Shown here in pieces: positions 17,291-26,161 of a stretch of 64,000 nucleotides of DNA. How positions within the stretch are numbered: the stretch's first letter is position 1; every line of letters starts with the position of its first letter. The position numbers and the translations under genes were made by a program. Below the pieces are notes generated by a model. It was not told the DNA's origin. It saw only the letters and a program-made list of their open reading frames with translations, and did no database searches. Source of the stretch: Desulfurococcaceae archaeon AG1 (GTDB taxonomy: Archaea; Thermoproteota; Thermoprotei_A; Sulfolobales; AG1); contig BEWT01000001.1 of the NCBI GenBank assembly GCA_003116855.1, positions 1-64,000 on the forward strand. The letters run 5' to 3'.

Positions 17291-18304
17291 GTGAAGGTCG
17301 GGAAACTCCCAGCCGAGCTTCTCGAGAGATTCGTCATGAGCAGGATTGGGGTTATAGATCCTGAGGTTCTTGTAGGCCCCAAATACGGAGAGGACGCGGC
17401 TATAATAAAGATTGGGGGGTCGTATATAGCAGCCCATAGCGACCCGATAACAGCAGCTGTTAAGAACGCTGGGTGGCTTGCTATAAATGTTGCATCAAAC
17501 GATGTTGCTGTTAGGGGTGCTATGCCTAGATGGGTGCTCAACACAATACTACTCCCCCCATCAGCTTCTATAGAGGATCTCGACGAGATCACGGGGCAGA
17601 TAGATAGGGCTGCAAGAAGACTCGGTATCATGATTGTTGGAGGACATACCGAGGTTACAGACGTGGTTAGCAGGCTGGTTATAGTGTCAACTGTGATAGG
17701 GCCTGTAGTTGGGAGACCTATATCTACGGGAGGTGCGGGTGTTGGCGACATGGTTATAATGACAAAGACTGCTGGCGTAGAGGGGACAGCTATAATAGCG
17801 ACTGATTATAGAGACATATTATTACGAAAAGGAGTGCCTCAAGAAGTACTGGATCGTGCGTTGAGTTTCTATGATATGATCAGTGTAGTTGATGAAGCAC
17901 TGGCACTGGCTAAGAGCGATCTAGCAACATCAATGCATGATCCAACAGAAGGGGGGATCGTTGGAGGCGTTGCCGAGATAGCCTATGCATCAGGTAAAGG
18001 GGTAGAGATCTGGGAGGAATCGGTACCCATAGCACCAGAGACCCAAGAGATCGCACAAACTATCGGAATAGATCCCCTAAGGCTTATAAGCAGCGGATCT
18101 CTTATAGCAACAATACCTAGAGATCACGTGGAAGAAGCGATTAAGATCCTTAGGATGAAGGGTATAAAGGCCAGCATAATAGGCAAGGTTCTCCCAAGCG
18201 GTTCAGGTGTTACGCTAGTTAAAAAGGACAGCACTAGGATAAAGATCCCGATGCATGTTGATGACGAGATCTATAGGGTTAGCGAGATTATTAAGACCAT
18301 ATGA
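17291..18304 (+). CDS. AIR synthase-related (PurM/HypE-like) ATP-binding protein
   Basis: The 337-residue protein shows the PurM fold: the N-terminal nucleotide-binding motif GEDAAII near residue 33, the SDPITAA block, NDVAVRGAMPRW, and the C-terminal block SMHDPTEGGIVGGVAEIA. Members of this superfamily (HypE, ThiL, SelD, PurM) use ATP to activate a carboxyl, amide or similar group. It is closest to the HypE branch, but the C-terminal Cys on which true HypE carries the cyanide group is absent (the protein ends SEIIKTI) and no hydrogenase genes lie in this window. The start is GTG with GGGGATC upstream. The substrate is unknown. Confidence 0.75.
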   Translation: MKVGKLPAELLERFVMSRIGVIDPEVLVGPKYGEDAAIIKIGGSYIAAHSDPITAAVKNAGWLAINVASNDVAVRGAMPRWVLNTILLPPSASIEDLDEITGQIDRAARRLGIMIVGGHTEVTDVVSRLVIVSTVIGPVVGRPISTGGAGVGDMVIMTKTAGVEGTAIIATDYRDILLRKGVPQEVLDRALSFYDMISVVDEALALAKSDLATSMHDPTEGGIVGGVAEIAYASGKGVEIWEESVPIAPETQEIAQTIGIDPLRLISSGSLIATIPRDHVEEAIKILRMKGIKASIIGKVLPSGSGVTLVKKDSTRIKIPMHVDDEIYRVSEIIKTI

Positions 18305-18490
18305 TTATCCAGCACCTACATTCATAGACATATGTTGAAGATTAATACGTAATAGCCTAGTTCATCGTGATTGGATTGCAAGTGCTGCTTGGTGGAAGAT
18401 CTCTCTAGGGTTTTTATCTAGATGGAAAGTTCTTCTCAAACTTTTAAACAGCTAAGAGGTTCTGGGAGATTCAGTCTAGCGGTTTAGACG

Positions 18491-19837
18491 TTATTTTCCA
18501 GCCACCCGTATGCTTTTCAGAAGCACTGGTGGAGCTGAAACTCTCTCCCTATGCTCTACCTCCTTTCCAAGCATGTATATTTTGCTCATAAGCATTTCAT
18601 AGAAGTCGACTGAGACGACACCACCATTTATAGGGGCTACTATCTCTCCGTTTTCGATGAGATAAGCGTTTGTTATTGTTGCATTTAGATTTCCGCTCAC
18701 GGGGTTTGAGAGCCACTCGCCTATAGTGCTTAGAACATATATGCCTCTCTTTGTGCTTCTGATCATCTCATCTATGCTGGAGGTTCCTGGCTGTATTGAT
18801 AGATGGTTTGGACCGGGTGTTGGTGGTGATGAATAGCTTCTCCACGCATTCCCTGTAGATGCTCTCCCCTCTATTTTTGCTGTATAGCTATCATAGATAT
18901 AGCTCTTAAGAACCCCTTTCTCGATAATGATATTCCTTGACGTTGGATGCCCCTCATCGTCAAAGGATCTAGCACCTAGGTATCTCGGATCCGAACCCTC
19001 ATCAACTATAGATAGATCCTCAACAGCTATTCTGCTATTTATCTTACCTATAAGCGGGGATCTTCCGCGCTGTACTGCTAAAGCTGATATGGCTGGCGAG
19101 AGCATCACGCCTATGAAAGATGCAAAGATCCTGGGGGCTAGTATTAGATCGTATACATCATTCTCAGGAGCCCTACCTCCTATAAAGCTTTTAGCCATAG
19201 ATCCAACCTTAACCCCTAGATCGTGTGGTCTGAGATCCTTTATAGATCTAGATGCGTGGTAATCGCCATAAGTACCCTCACCTTTATCGCTAGAAGCCTT
19301 AGCATATACATAGACCCACGAGCCCGTCTCCTCCCTGCTCACAGGACCGCCATATGGATTAATTATCTCCACACGGTGGTAGCTCGCGCTACAAGACCCT
19401 CTAACAGGCTTTGTCGATGGTGACGAGCTCATAACACCCTCTATCGTGCTTACGGCGATCTCCACAAGTTCTTCAGGCCCTATGCTAGCTATAGCCTTAT
19501 CAGCAAAGCCTTCTTTAGAAACCGAGCCTAGTTTCTCGTTAAAGCCCCTCCAGCCAGGATCTTCAGGTGCTGCCCTAGCTATAGATATAGCCTTTATCAC
19601 AGCATCCTCTATACCTCTTGGACTTAGATCCTGTGTCCCCACTATTGCAATCTTCTTTCCAATAGAGACCCGTATCCCTAGGGATTTCGATACCACAACC
19701 TCAGCCCTCTCTATATCTTCCGAGAAGTTAAGCGATAGATCTCTAGAGACAGAGTAATAGATTTCCGCTTCTGAAGCCCCGAGATCCAACGCCCTCCTAT
19801 AGATCTTCTCTATATCTATATCAACATAGTTCGTCAT
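18491..19837 (-). CDS. pmbA: TldE/PmbA-like metalloprotease subunit
   Basis: TldD and TldE form a heterodimeric metalloprotease that degrades or trims small peptides in the cytoplasm. This subunit lacks the HExxxH motif, as expected for TldE. It shows the family fold with ALDLGASEAEIYY at the N-terminus and the block AVEDLSIVDEGSDPRYLGARSFDDEGHPTSR in short pieces near residue 275. I chose ATG at 19837: it follows GGGGGGAGAT and lies one base past the tldD stop; an in-frame ATG 15 bases further upstream (19852) is the alternative. The two genes are clearly coupled. No peptide substrate is apparent in the neighbourhood. Confidence 0.88.
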   Translation of the reverse strand: MTNYVDIDIEKIYRRALDLGASEAEIYYSVSRDLSLNFSEDIERAEVVVSKSLGIRVSIGKKIAIVGTQDLSPRGIEDAVIKAISIARAAPEDPGWRGFNEKLGSVSKEGFADKAIASIGPEELVEIAVSTIEGVMSSSPSTKPVRGSCSASYHRVEIINPYGGPVSREETGSWVYVYAKASSDKGEGTYGDYHASRSIKDLRPHDLGVKVGSMAKSFIGGRAPENDVYDLILAPRIFASFIGVMLSPAISALAVQRGRSPLIGKINSRIAVEDLSIVDEGSDPRYLGARSFDDEGHPTSRNIIIEKGVLKSYIYDSYTAKIEGRASTGNAWRSYSSPPTPGPNHLSIQPGTSSIDEMIRSTKRGIYVLSTIGEWLSNPVSGNLNATITNAYLIENGEIVAPINGGVVSVDFYEMLMSKIYMLGKEVEHRERVSAPPVLLKSIRVAGK

Positions 19838-19838
19838 C

Positions 19839-21230
19839 CTATCTCCCCCCAACTATTATTTCTCTCACCATTATGTGGGGGCCTCCATCACCAACTCTCA
19901 CAAGCTGTCCATTCTTTCCACAACCCCCGAATACCGATGTCCTGATCCTAAGATCCTTCCCAACAGCCTCAACACTCTTCAAGGTCTCCAAGATATATCC
20001 AGAGATCACAACACCCTTAACCATCTCACCGATCTCTCCATTTCTTATGAAGTACGAGGGTCCTGCAGAGAAAGTGAACGTACCAGCCCCTGTATCAACC
20101 TGACCCCCGCCAGCTCCTCGTCCTGATAGGTAAAGCCCATTTCTCGCCTCTCTTATCTGTTCCTCCACGCCCCACTCACCAGGTTCCATGTATATATTGG
20201 TCTGTCTAACTATAGGAGCGTTCTCAAAGTCCTGAGCCCTTCCATTGCCTGTGACCCCTACTCCTAGGAGTGGTGCTGAAGCCCTATCAGTTAGATATCC
20301 CCTCAGCACTCCCTTCTCAACAATCACTGTTCTCTCTTTAGGATTACCCTCATCATCATAAGGTACTGGGTATCCTCCCATAGCTAGCCCGTCATCGACT
20401 ATCGTTACGATCTCAGAAGCGACCCTCATCCCAATCTTATCCTTAAGTATAGATGTCCCCGAAGCAACGAGATCACCTTCTGACGCGTGTCCAAAGGCTT
20501 CGTGGAGCAGTAGCCCCACGAGGTCCGGATCCATGACAACCCTCATCCTTCCAGGAGGAGGAGTTGGGGCTTTCAAAGCCTTTTTAGCAGTCATGCTTAT
20601 ATCCCTAGCAAAGCCTTCCCAATCGTTGTTCTGAATAAACTCCCACCCAGATGCCATTGAGCGGCTATCGTGGAGTCTCTCCATAGAGCCAGCCTCTCCA
20701 GCAACGCTGGTATGGGATATGCCTACGAGCACCACCTCCCATGTTACCTCAGCATCGCTAGAAACTACCGATCTAAAATCTCTCTGGATCCCGAGCATAG
20801 TTATAGAGGATCTTATTCCCTCAACCCCTAGACCAGCTCTATTAGTCTCTAAGGCAATCCTGATCTTCTCCTCAGGAGGTACTGAGAATGGATCTACACG
20901 TACATTGGGAGTCCGTTTCCCTTTCACATAGGGTCTCTCGGCTAGTGTGACCTGTTTCTTCGAAGCCTTTGCAGCAGCAACAGCGTTTTGGACGGCTGAC
21001 ATGAGATCCTCTGTGTTGGTGGAATTAGTTGCTGAGAAGCCAATCCTATTGTTGTAGAGAACTCTCACACCAAATCCAGCTCTGCTTGTCACTGAGTAGT
21101 CTTTCAAAGAACCATTATCTGCTCTCACCAGCTCGTATGAGTATCTATGAAACCTAGCCTCAGCGTAACTAGCACCGAGGGATTCAGCGTATTTAACCAT
21201 TCTATATAGCACGTCAAGATCGTACTCCAT
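19839..21230 (-). CDS. tldD: TldD-like zinc metalloprotease
   Basis: This is the catalytic partner of the TldD/TldE pair. It carries the family zinc motif HEAFGHASEGD near residue 243 and a Cys in the late block GGCGKNGQL, which is probably the third ligand. The block DDEGNPKERTVIVEKG and the YLTDRASA segment are typical. The ATG at 21230 is preferred over an in-frame TTG at 21242; a TATA-like TTTTAATATC at about 21260-21270 would place the transcript start near 21240, so either is possible. The pmbA gene follows at once. The upstream gap of about 300 bases also carries the divergent promoter of an M20 peptidase gene. Confidence 0.9.
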   Translation of the reverse strand: MEYDLDVLYRMVKYAESLGASYAEARFHRYSYELVRADNGSLKDYSVTSRAGFGVRVLYNNRIGFSATNSTNTEDLMSAVQNAVAAAKASKKQVTLAERPYVKGKRTPNVRVDPFSVPPEEKIRIALETNRAGLGVEGIRSSITMLGIQRDFRSVVSSDAEVTWEVVLVGISHTSVAGEAGSMERLHDSRSMASGWEFIQNNDWEGFARDISMTAKKALKAPTPPPGRMRVVMDPDLVGLLLHEAFGHASEGDLVASGTSILKDKIGMRVASEIVTIVDDGLAMGGYPVPYDDEGNPKERTVIVEKGVLRGYLTDRASAPLLGVGVTGNGRAQDFENAPIVRQTNIYMEPGEWGVEEQIREARNGLYLSGRGAGGGQVDTGAGTFTFSAGPSYFIRNGEIGEMVKGVVISGYILETLKSVEAVGKDLRIRTSVFGGCGKNGQLVRVGDGGPHIMVREIIVGGR

Positions 21231-21242
21231 AACTAGTCCCAA

Positions 21243-21544
21243 GGACTATACGTTAGAAGATATTAAAAGCCATAGAGATATCAAGGATAGAGACTCAAAG
21301 AGTTATAGGCTGTATTGGTATTATTGTGTCTTCTACAGCCCTAGAATGGTTATGTTTAGGGAGATCTTACCTAGACCAGTTCTTAGGTTTAGGAGCTCTC
21401 TATGCAAAAAGGATTCGTCAAGCTCTTACTGATCAGTTCTCAATAGCTTGGAAAACTTTAAGCTAACAGCTCGTCGACTTATGGATAGGGATCTTTACTA
21501 GCTATTAAGCTCTCTATAAAATTGTATCTTGGTGTGTTTGGCAA
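21243..21544. other. Divergent intergenic region between tldD and an M20 hydrolase
   Basis: This gap carries promoters for tldD on the minus strand and for the M20 gene on the plus strand. No ORF or structured RNA was recognised in the middle part. Confidence 0.5.
21511..21521 (+). promoter_or_regulatory. TATA box of the M20 hydrolase gene (leaderless type)
   Basis: TCTCTATAAAA is centred about 28 bases before the ATG at 21545. The expected transcription start falls on or next to the start codon, so the mRNA is probably leaderless. Confidence 0.55.
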
Positions 21545-22804
21545 ATGATAGATCCAGACCTGGTTGTGAGGGATGTTGAGAGTTATAGGGATTTTGCTGT
21601 GAGGTTTCTCGGAGAGATAGTATCGATCCCTACGGTTTCTCCTTGGGGTGAGGGTTATGAGGAGTTTGCAAGAGTCTCTAAAGAGCTTCTAGAGAGTGTT
21701 GGTGTCTCTGTAGAGATCCACAGGGTTCCCCAGGAATACGTAGACCCCAGGGTTCCTCCAGAGGGTAGGGGGAAGGCTAGATATATAGTGATAGCAAGGA
21801 TTGGTAGCAGGGATAACGTTACCCTTCACTTCAACGGGCATTACGATGTAGTCCCCGGAGGACCTGGCTGGAGTGTTACAGAACCATTCAAACCAAGGAT
21901 CGTTGATGGAAAACTCTACGGTAGAGGAACCACAGATATGAAGGGAGGTATAGCAGCTATAGCAACAGCTATGGCATCGTTATCAAAGCACGTTGATCGC
22001 CTGGGCATAGGTGTTGAAGCCGTATTCGTTCCAGATGAGGAGATCGGGGGATCAACTGGTACGGGATACGTGGTTGAGAAGGGCATGGTTAGGAGTAGAT
22101 ATGTTGTTATAGCAGAGCCCAGCGGTCTGGGGCAGATATATATAGGGCATAAAGGGGCTGTGTGGGGTGAGGTTGTTGTTAAGGGGAGGACTGGTCATGG
22201 ATCAACTCCATGGCTTGGTGTGAATGCCTTTGACAAGGCAACACTGATAGCTAGGAAGATGTTCGACGAGCTTGTTCCAAGGATAGAGGCTAAGAAGAGT
22301 AAGTATACATATGATCTTGAGGAGGGTAATAAGGCGACAATAATGATTGGTGGATATCTAAAGGGGGGTGAAAAGATAAACCAGATCCCTGGTGAGGTTG
22401 TGTTCAGCTTTGATAGGAGGCTTATAGTTGAGGAGAGCATTGAGGATGCGTGGAGAGAAATAAAGGAGTTCATAGAGGATACTGCTAGAAAAGTAGGGGC
22501 TGATGTGGAGCTTAGGCTTGTTCACAAAATGGAGCCTGTGGTGGTAGATCCAGGCTCAAGGATCTTTGGCACGATAGAAAAGGCAGCTGAAAGGGTTCTT
22601 GGAGCAAGACCTAGAAAGATAGTATGTATAGGAGGGCTTGACATGAGATACTATGTCGCAGCAGGCTACGAGGCAGCTACATACGGTCCAGGCGTGCTTG
22701 GAACAGCACACACACCGGATGAGTATATAGAGATCGAGGATATGGTATCAGCTTCCAAGATCTACTCGTTACTACCGCTGATTCTATCCAGCAAAGGCTC
22801 ATAG
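21545..22804 (+). CDS. M20 family peptidase/deacylase (ArgE/DapE-like)
   Basis: M20 enzymes are cytosolic zinc amidohydrolases that act on N-acyl amino acids or small peptides. The 419-residue protein shows the metal-site blocks in order: HFNGHYDVVPGG (about 97-108), YGRGTTDMKGG with the bridging Asp, the catalytic-base region FVPDEEIGGSTG, and AEPSGLGQIYIGHKG. A dimerisation domain lies at about 200-310. Substrate cannot be assigned from sequence: acetylornithine, succinyl-diaminopimelate and N-acyl-peptide hydrolases share these motifs. It converges on a second amidohydrolase of the related carbamoylase group, with only 6 bases between the stop codons. Confidence 0.85.
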   Translation: MIDPDLVVRDVESYRDFAVRFLGEIVSIPTVSPWGEGYEEFARVSKELLESVGVSVEIHRVPQEYVDPRVPPEGRGKARYIVIARIGSRDNVTLHFNGHYDVVPGGPGWSVTEPFKPRIVDGKLYGRGTTDMKGGIAAIATAMASLSKHVDRLGIGVEAVFVPDEEIGGSTGTGYVVEKGMVRSRYVVIAEPSGLGQIYIGHKGAVWGEVVVKGRTGHGSTPWLGVNAFDKATLIARKMFDELVPRIEAKKSKYTYDLEEGNKATIMIGGYLKGGEKINQIPGEVVFSFDRRLIVEESIEDAWREIKEFIEDTARKVGADVELRLVHKMEPVVVDPGSRIFGTIEKAAERVLGARPRKIVCIGGLDMRYYVAAGYEAATYGPGVLGTAHTPDEYIEIEDMVSASKIYSLLPLILSSKGS

Positions 22805-22810
22805 TATCTA

Positions 22811-24043
22811 TTACATCCTATCAAGCCTGATCACGGTTCCTAGCAGTACTTTTAAACCATTCACCAGATCTTCATCTTTTGTATATTCATCCTTAGAGTG
22901 GCTCTTCCCACCAACAGATGGGACGAATATCATGCCGGTTTTTGAGATCCTCGCCATGTTTTGGGCATCATGACCCGCCCAGCTCCACATCCTCTTATAA
23001 CTCAGCCCCAGATCTCTGCATACTGTTTCTATTGTTGATACTACTTCTTCATTGAAATAGGTTCTATCTAGTGTGAAGCTTCTCTTAATCTCGAATTCAA
23101 GCCCCTCTTCCTCGGCTATTGTTTCCCCAATTATTTTTAAGAGCTTCTCAGCCCTCTCTATGGCTTTGGGATCAGGGCTTCTGGCCTCTACTGTGAAGCT
23201 AGCAAACCCTGGTACAACGTTATGAACACCCGGGTGTATGTTGATCTTACCTATAGTGATCCTAATAAGGCCTTGGTTTTTGAGGGCGTGCTCACGAACC
23301 CCTATGGCGAATTTTGCAAAGCCTGCTAGTGCGTCTCTCCTAACACTCATTGGTGTTGTGCCTGCGTGGTTACTCTCACCCTTGAAAGAGGCTTCCCATA
23401 CTGTTATAGCTACTATACCCATAGGTATCCCTATTTTAATGCCTTCTGTGTCGAGCTCTGGTCCCTGTTCTATGTGGAGTTCTAAGTAATATTTGGGAGG
23501 ATTGTTAGCCAGGTTGTTTGTTCTCTCACCCTTAAACCCTGATCTTTCAAGGGCTTCTCCAAAGCTAACCCCGTCTCGATCCTTTCTACTATATATGTAG
23601 CCAGGATCATAGACTCCTGTGGATAATCCTGAACCCATTAAAGAGGGCGTCCACCTAGATCCCTCCTCATTGGTGAAGTCTATCAATGCGAGCTTATGCT
23701 TAAGCCTTATACCAGATTCTCTAACTATCCTAAGAACTTCTAGGCCAGCCACAACCCCTAGAGCTCCGTCATATTTTCCGCCACCTGGTACTGCGTCTAG
23801 ATGCGATCCTATGGCTATCGTGTCTCTCCCCTCACCTATCTCTGCTATAATGTTCCCAGCTTCATCGTATTTTATCGATGCACCTAGGCTTCCAAGCATT
23901 TCTACCAAGAGTCTTCTAGCCCTTACATCGTTCTCATCGAGGGATAGTCTCTGCATCCCTTTCTCACTATCCCAGCCTATGGATGAGAATAGATCGAATG
24001 TTTTGAGAAATCTATCAGGATCTATCTTTAAACCTTCAACCAC
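22811..24043 (-). CDS. Zn-dependent amidohydrolase of the N-carbamoyl-amino-acid hydrolase group
   Basis: The 410-residue protein matches the hydantoinase/carbamoylase branch of M20: GSHLDAVPGGGKYDGALG with the metal-binding His and Asp (about 78-95), the DFTNEEGSR block with the catalytic Glu, the LHIEQGPELD motif near residue 195 and the dimerisation domain with SNHAGTTPMSVRRDA. The late block WSWAGHDAQNMA supplies the last metal ligand. Family members release CO2 and ammonia from N-carbamoyl-amino acids or act on allantoate. No pyrimidine or purine catabolic genes are nearby. The start is GTG at 24043. Confidence 0.88.
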   Translation of the reverse strand: MVEGLKIDPDRFLKTFDLFSSIGWDSEKGMQRLSLDENDVRARRLLVEMLGSLGASIKYDEAGNIIAEIGEGRDTIAIGSHLDAVPGGGKYDGALGVVAGLEVLRIVRESGIRLKHKLALIDFTNEEGSRWTPSLMGSGLSTGVYDPGYIYSRKDRDGVSFGEALERSGFKGERTNNLANNPPKYYLELHIEQGPELDTEGIKIGIPMGIVAITVWEASFKGESNHAGTTPMSVRRDALAGFAKFAIGVREHALKNQGLIRITIGKINIHPGVHNVVPGFASFTVEARSPDPKAIERAEKLLKIIGETIAEEEGLEFEIKRSFTLDRTYFNEEVVSTIETVCRDLGLSYKRMWSWAGHDAQNMARISKTGMIFVPSVGGKSHSKDEYTKDEDLVNGLKVLLGTVIRLDRM

Positions 24044-24183
24044 GTATTGCCACCGGTAATATTAAGTCGCTTGTTATTTATGCTTATTAAGCGCTTAGCA
24101 GCGGTCTAAATGGTTATGCTAAGCGATCATTGTAAGCTATTCGCAATATTAGCTGTGTAGTGGATGGTTAGTCGGTGCTGTAG

Positions 24184-24396
24184 ATGAGTAGGGAGTTCAT
24201 AGTGTCGGATCTAGAAGATATGTGGCTGGAGTATGATAGGTCGAGCGATATACTTTACATAAACTTTGGAGATGATGTTGAGGATATAGATGAAGCACTA
24301 TTGGTTGGGGAAGATATAGTTGTGAGGATCAAGGGTGGGAGGCTAGTATCAATAACTATTAATAATTTCTCCAAAAAGGCTGGTATCGAGCTCTAG
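24184..24396 (+). CDS. DUF2283 family small protein
   Basis: The 70-residue protein matches DUF2283: an early EYDRSSDILYINFGDD, a central VVRIKGGRLVSITI and a short end. Members are small beta-rich proteins of unknown function found in archaea and bacteria, often near toxin-antitoxin or mobile loci. Here it stands alone, and its stop meets the stop of the SpoIIM-like gene with no gap. The ATG lies 140 bases from the start of the divergent carbamoylase-like gene. Confidence 0.75.
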   Translation: MSREFIVSDLEDMWLEYDRSSDILYINFGDDVEDIDEALLVGEDIVVRIKGGRLVSITINNFSKKAGIEL

Positions 24397-25131
24397 CTAT
24401 TTAGAGCACAGTGCGATAGCAGTTATAAAACCTACTAGAGGGGTTATGAATGATTCAACAAAGGCGGCTACTAATAAGAGGACAGCGCCAATGAGTATTG
24501 CTGGTAAGAGGCTTCTAAGTGTCTGGGTAAAGACAGGCCTCTCGGTTCTCTTCCCCTTTTTCCATGAGACATAATCGATCAATGTGAATGAGAGTCTAGC
24601 AGATGCTGCCATGAACACGCTTATCCCAGGTATCTCGAAGATCCCGTGGGGTATTAGTAGGGCTGCTTTGAGTATAGATATATCAGAGGGGCTGAGCGTA
24701 CAGCTAGGGATCGTTGATAAAGCCTGTCTAATACTCTCATCAATTCCCGAGTAACCTATAATCGCTCCTGTTGCAAAGCCTTGAAAAGCTATGAAGAGCC
24801 ATGGACCAGCTATTGTTGGGAATAGCGCGAGCATTATCAAAGACACCATGAGATTATTGCCGAAAATAATGAGGGGTAGTAGGAGTAACCCATAAACACC
24901 AGAGCCTGAGATGGCCTGCTCTATCTCTCTAACCTTCTCACTAAGAGATCCGTAGAGGGTCTCTTTGACCTCTTCTGGTGAGAGCGAGCCTATTATTGCT
25001 GATACTACGAATAGCACTACCCCGATTGCTGCTAAACGTTTGATCCCGGGTCCCTTGCTCTTAAAAATATCGCTGGACACTCTATCCCTCCCAGTATGGT
25101 TCGCTATAGAGGATTTTATATTGCTTTTCAA
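24397..25131 (-). CDS. SpoIIM-like (DUF95) integral membrane protein
   Basis: The 244-residue protein has a basic cytosolic N-terminus (about 1-30) and about five membrane helices. It carries the family blocks LLIPHGIFEIPG near residue 155 and AAFVESFITP near the C-terminus. SpoIIM relatives in archaea have no proven function; in bacteria some act in peptidoglycan remodelling, which cannot apply here. The start is a TTG 6 bases after the stop of the EamA transporter, so these two genes form one operon. Confidence 0.75.
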   Translation of the reverse strand: MKSNIKSSIANHTGRDRVSSDIFKSKGPGIKRLAAIGVVLFVVSAIIGSLSPEEVKETLYGSLSEKVREIEQAISGSGVYGLLLLPLIIFGNNLMVSLIMLALFPTIAGPWLFIAFQGFATGAIIGYSGIDESIRQALSTIPSCTLSPSDISILKAALLIPHGIFEIPGISVFMAASARLSFTLIDYVSWKKGKRTERPVFTQTLRSLLPAILIGAVLLLVAAFVESFITPLVGFITAIALCSK

Positions 25132-25137
25132 GATCTC

Positions 25138-26046
25138 TCAGGCTTGTTGGGATCTGTTCAGCAAGGTGATCCCAAGGATCACTATGCCGGATACCGCTAG
25201 CGATATTCCGAGGATATTTATAGGCTCTACTAGCTCTCCTAGGAATATGTATGCAAGGATCCCGGCGCCAACGGGTTCTAGAACAGCTATAGTGGATACT
25301 ATAGGTGCTTCTACATATCTCAGCATGTAGTTAAGCACTGTGTGTCCGCCTATCATAGGGCCTATCGCGATCGCTACGAATAGTGCGAACTCCCTCAGAT
25401 CCGTAGTGAGGAGATTATAGCGACCCTCTAGAATAGATATTACTGCTAGGAATACTGAGGACCATAAGTAGGTAGGGATCACGTATTCATAGAGACCCGC
25501 GCTTTTCCTAACAATCCTTCCTATCACGAAATACCCAGAGGCTGCTAAGGCGCCTATTATAGACAGAATCGAGCCTAGTACCCATTCGCCAGCAAGAGAA
25601 CTAGGCTCTCTATACGATGCTAACAAGCCCCCTGAGAGAGATATTATTATCAATACCCACTGCTTCTTCTCCAACCTCTCTTTAAGGATGGCATGTGATA
25701 ATATCCCAGTAAATACTGGGTGGAGATCAACAAGCGTTGTGCTCACAATAACCGGGAGCAACCTGAGACTCCATATCCATGAGTAGAAATGAATGGCTAG
25801 AAAGAATCCTGATAAGACGGTGAGGAGCAGGTTCCTCTCCATAGACCTAGCTATAAGACCGAGCCTGTTGGTAATAATCGAGTAGAAAAGCAATATTAAC
25901 ACAGATATGAATAGCCGCCAGAAAGAAACAATGCTCGGAGGAGATGTAGTGGCTTTTATCAATATAGATGCAGATGATATTGATATCAAGGCTACGATAG
26001 AGAGGATAGCTAATGTTAAGGCCCTACTACCGGGTCTCTTCATCAT
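25138..26046 (-). CDS. EamA/DMT superfamily transporter
   Basis: The 302-residue protein is almost entirely hydrophobic with ten predicted helices in two EamA repeats. The first repeat has SFWRLFISVLIL and ends with TTLVDLHPVFTGILSHAILKE; the second repeats the pattern with VLEPVGAGILAYIFLGE near 255-271. DMT carriers export amino acids, nucleotides or other metabolites; no substrate can be assigned. The start is the first of two adjacent ATGs at 26046. It leads the SpoIIM-like gene and diverges from the M1 aminopeptidase. Confidence 0.85.
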   Translation of the reverse strand: MMKRPGSRALTLAILSIVALISISSASILIKATTSPPSIVSFWRLFISVLILLFYSIITNRLGLIARSMERNLLLTVLSGFFLAIHFYSWIWSLRLLPVIVSTTLVDLHPVFTGILSHAILKERLEKKQWVLIIISLSGGLLASYREPSSLAGEWVLGSILSIIGALAASGYFVIGRIVRKSAGLYEYVIPTYLWSSVFLAVISILEGRYNLLTTDLREFALFVAIAIGPMIGGHTVLNYMLRYVEAPIVSTIAVLEPVGAGILAYIFLGELVEPINILGISLAVSGIVILGITLLNRSQQA

Positions 26047-26161
26047 GGCTAACCAGATCTAATAAGAAGGGTCTCCTATTAAAAGCCTGCTAAGATCGTC
26101 TTATCCCTCGTTATTTGAATAAAATGATAAAAAAGCTGATGGGATATCATGGGGGGAGATA

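Noticed and set aside
17291-18304. Naming the PurM-like gene hypE
   Set aside because: The C-terminal Cys needed for carbamoyl and cyanide transfer is absent and there are no hydrogenase genes here.
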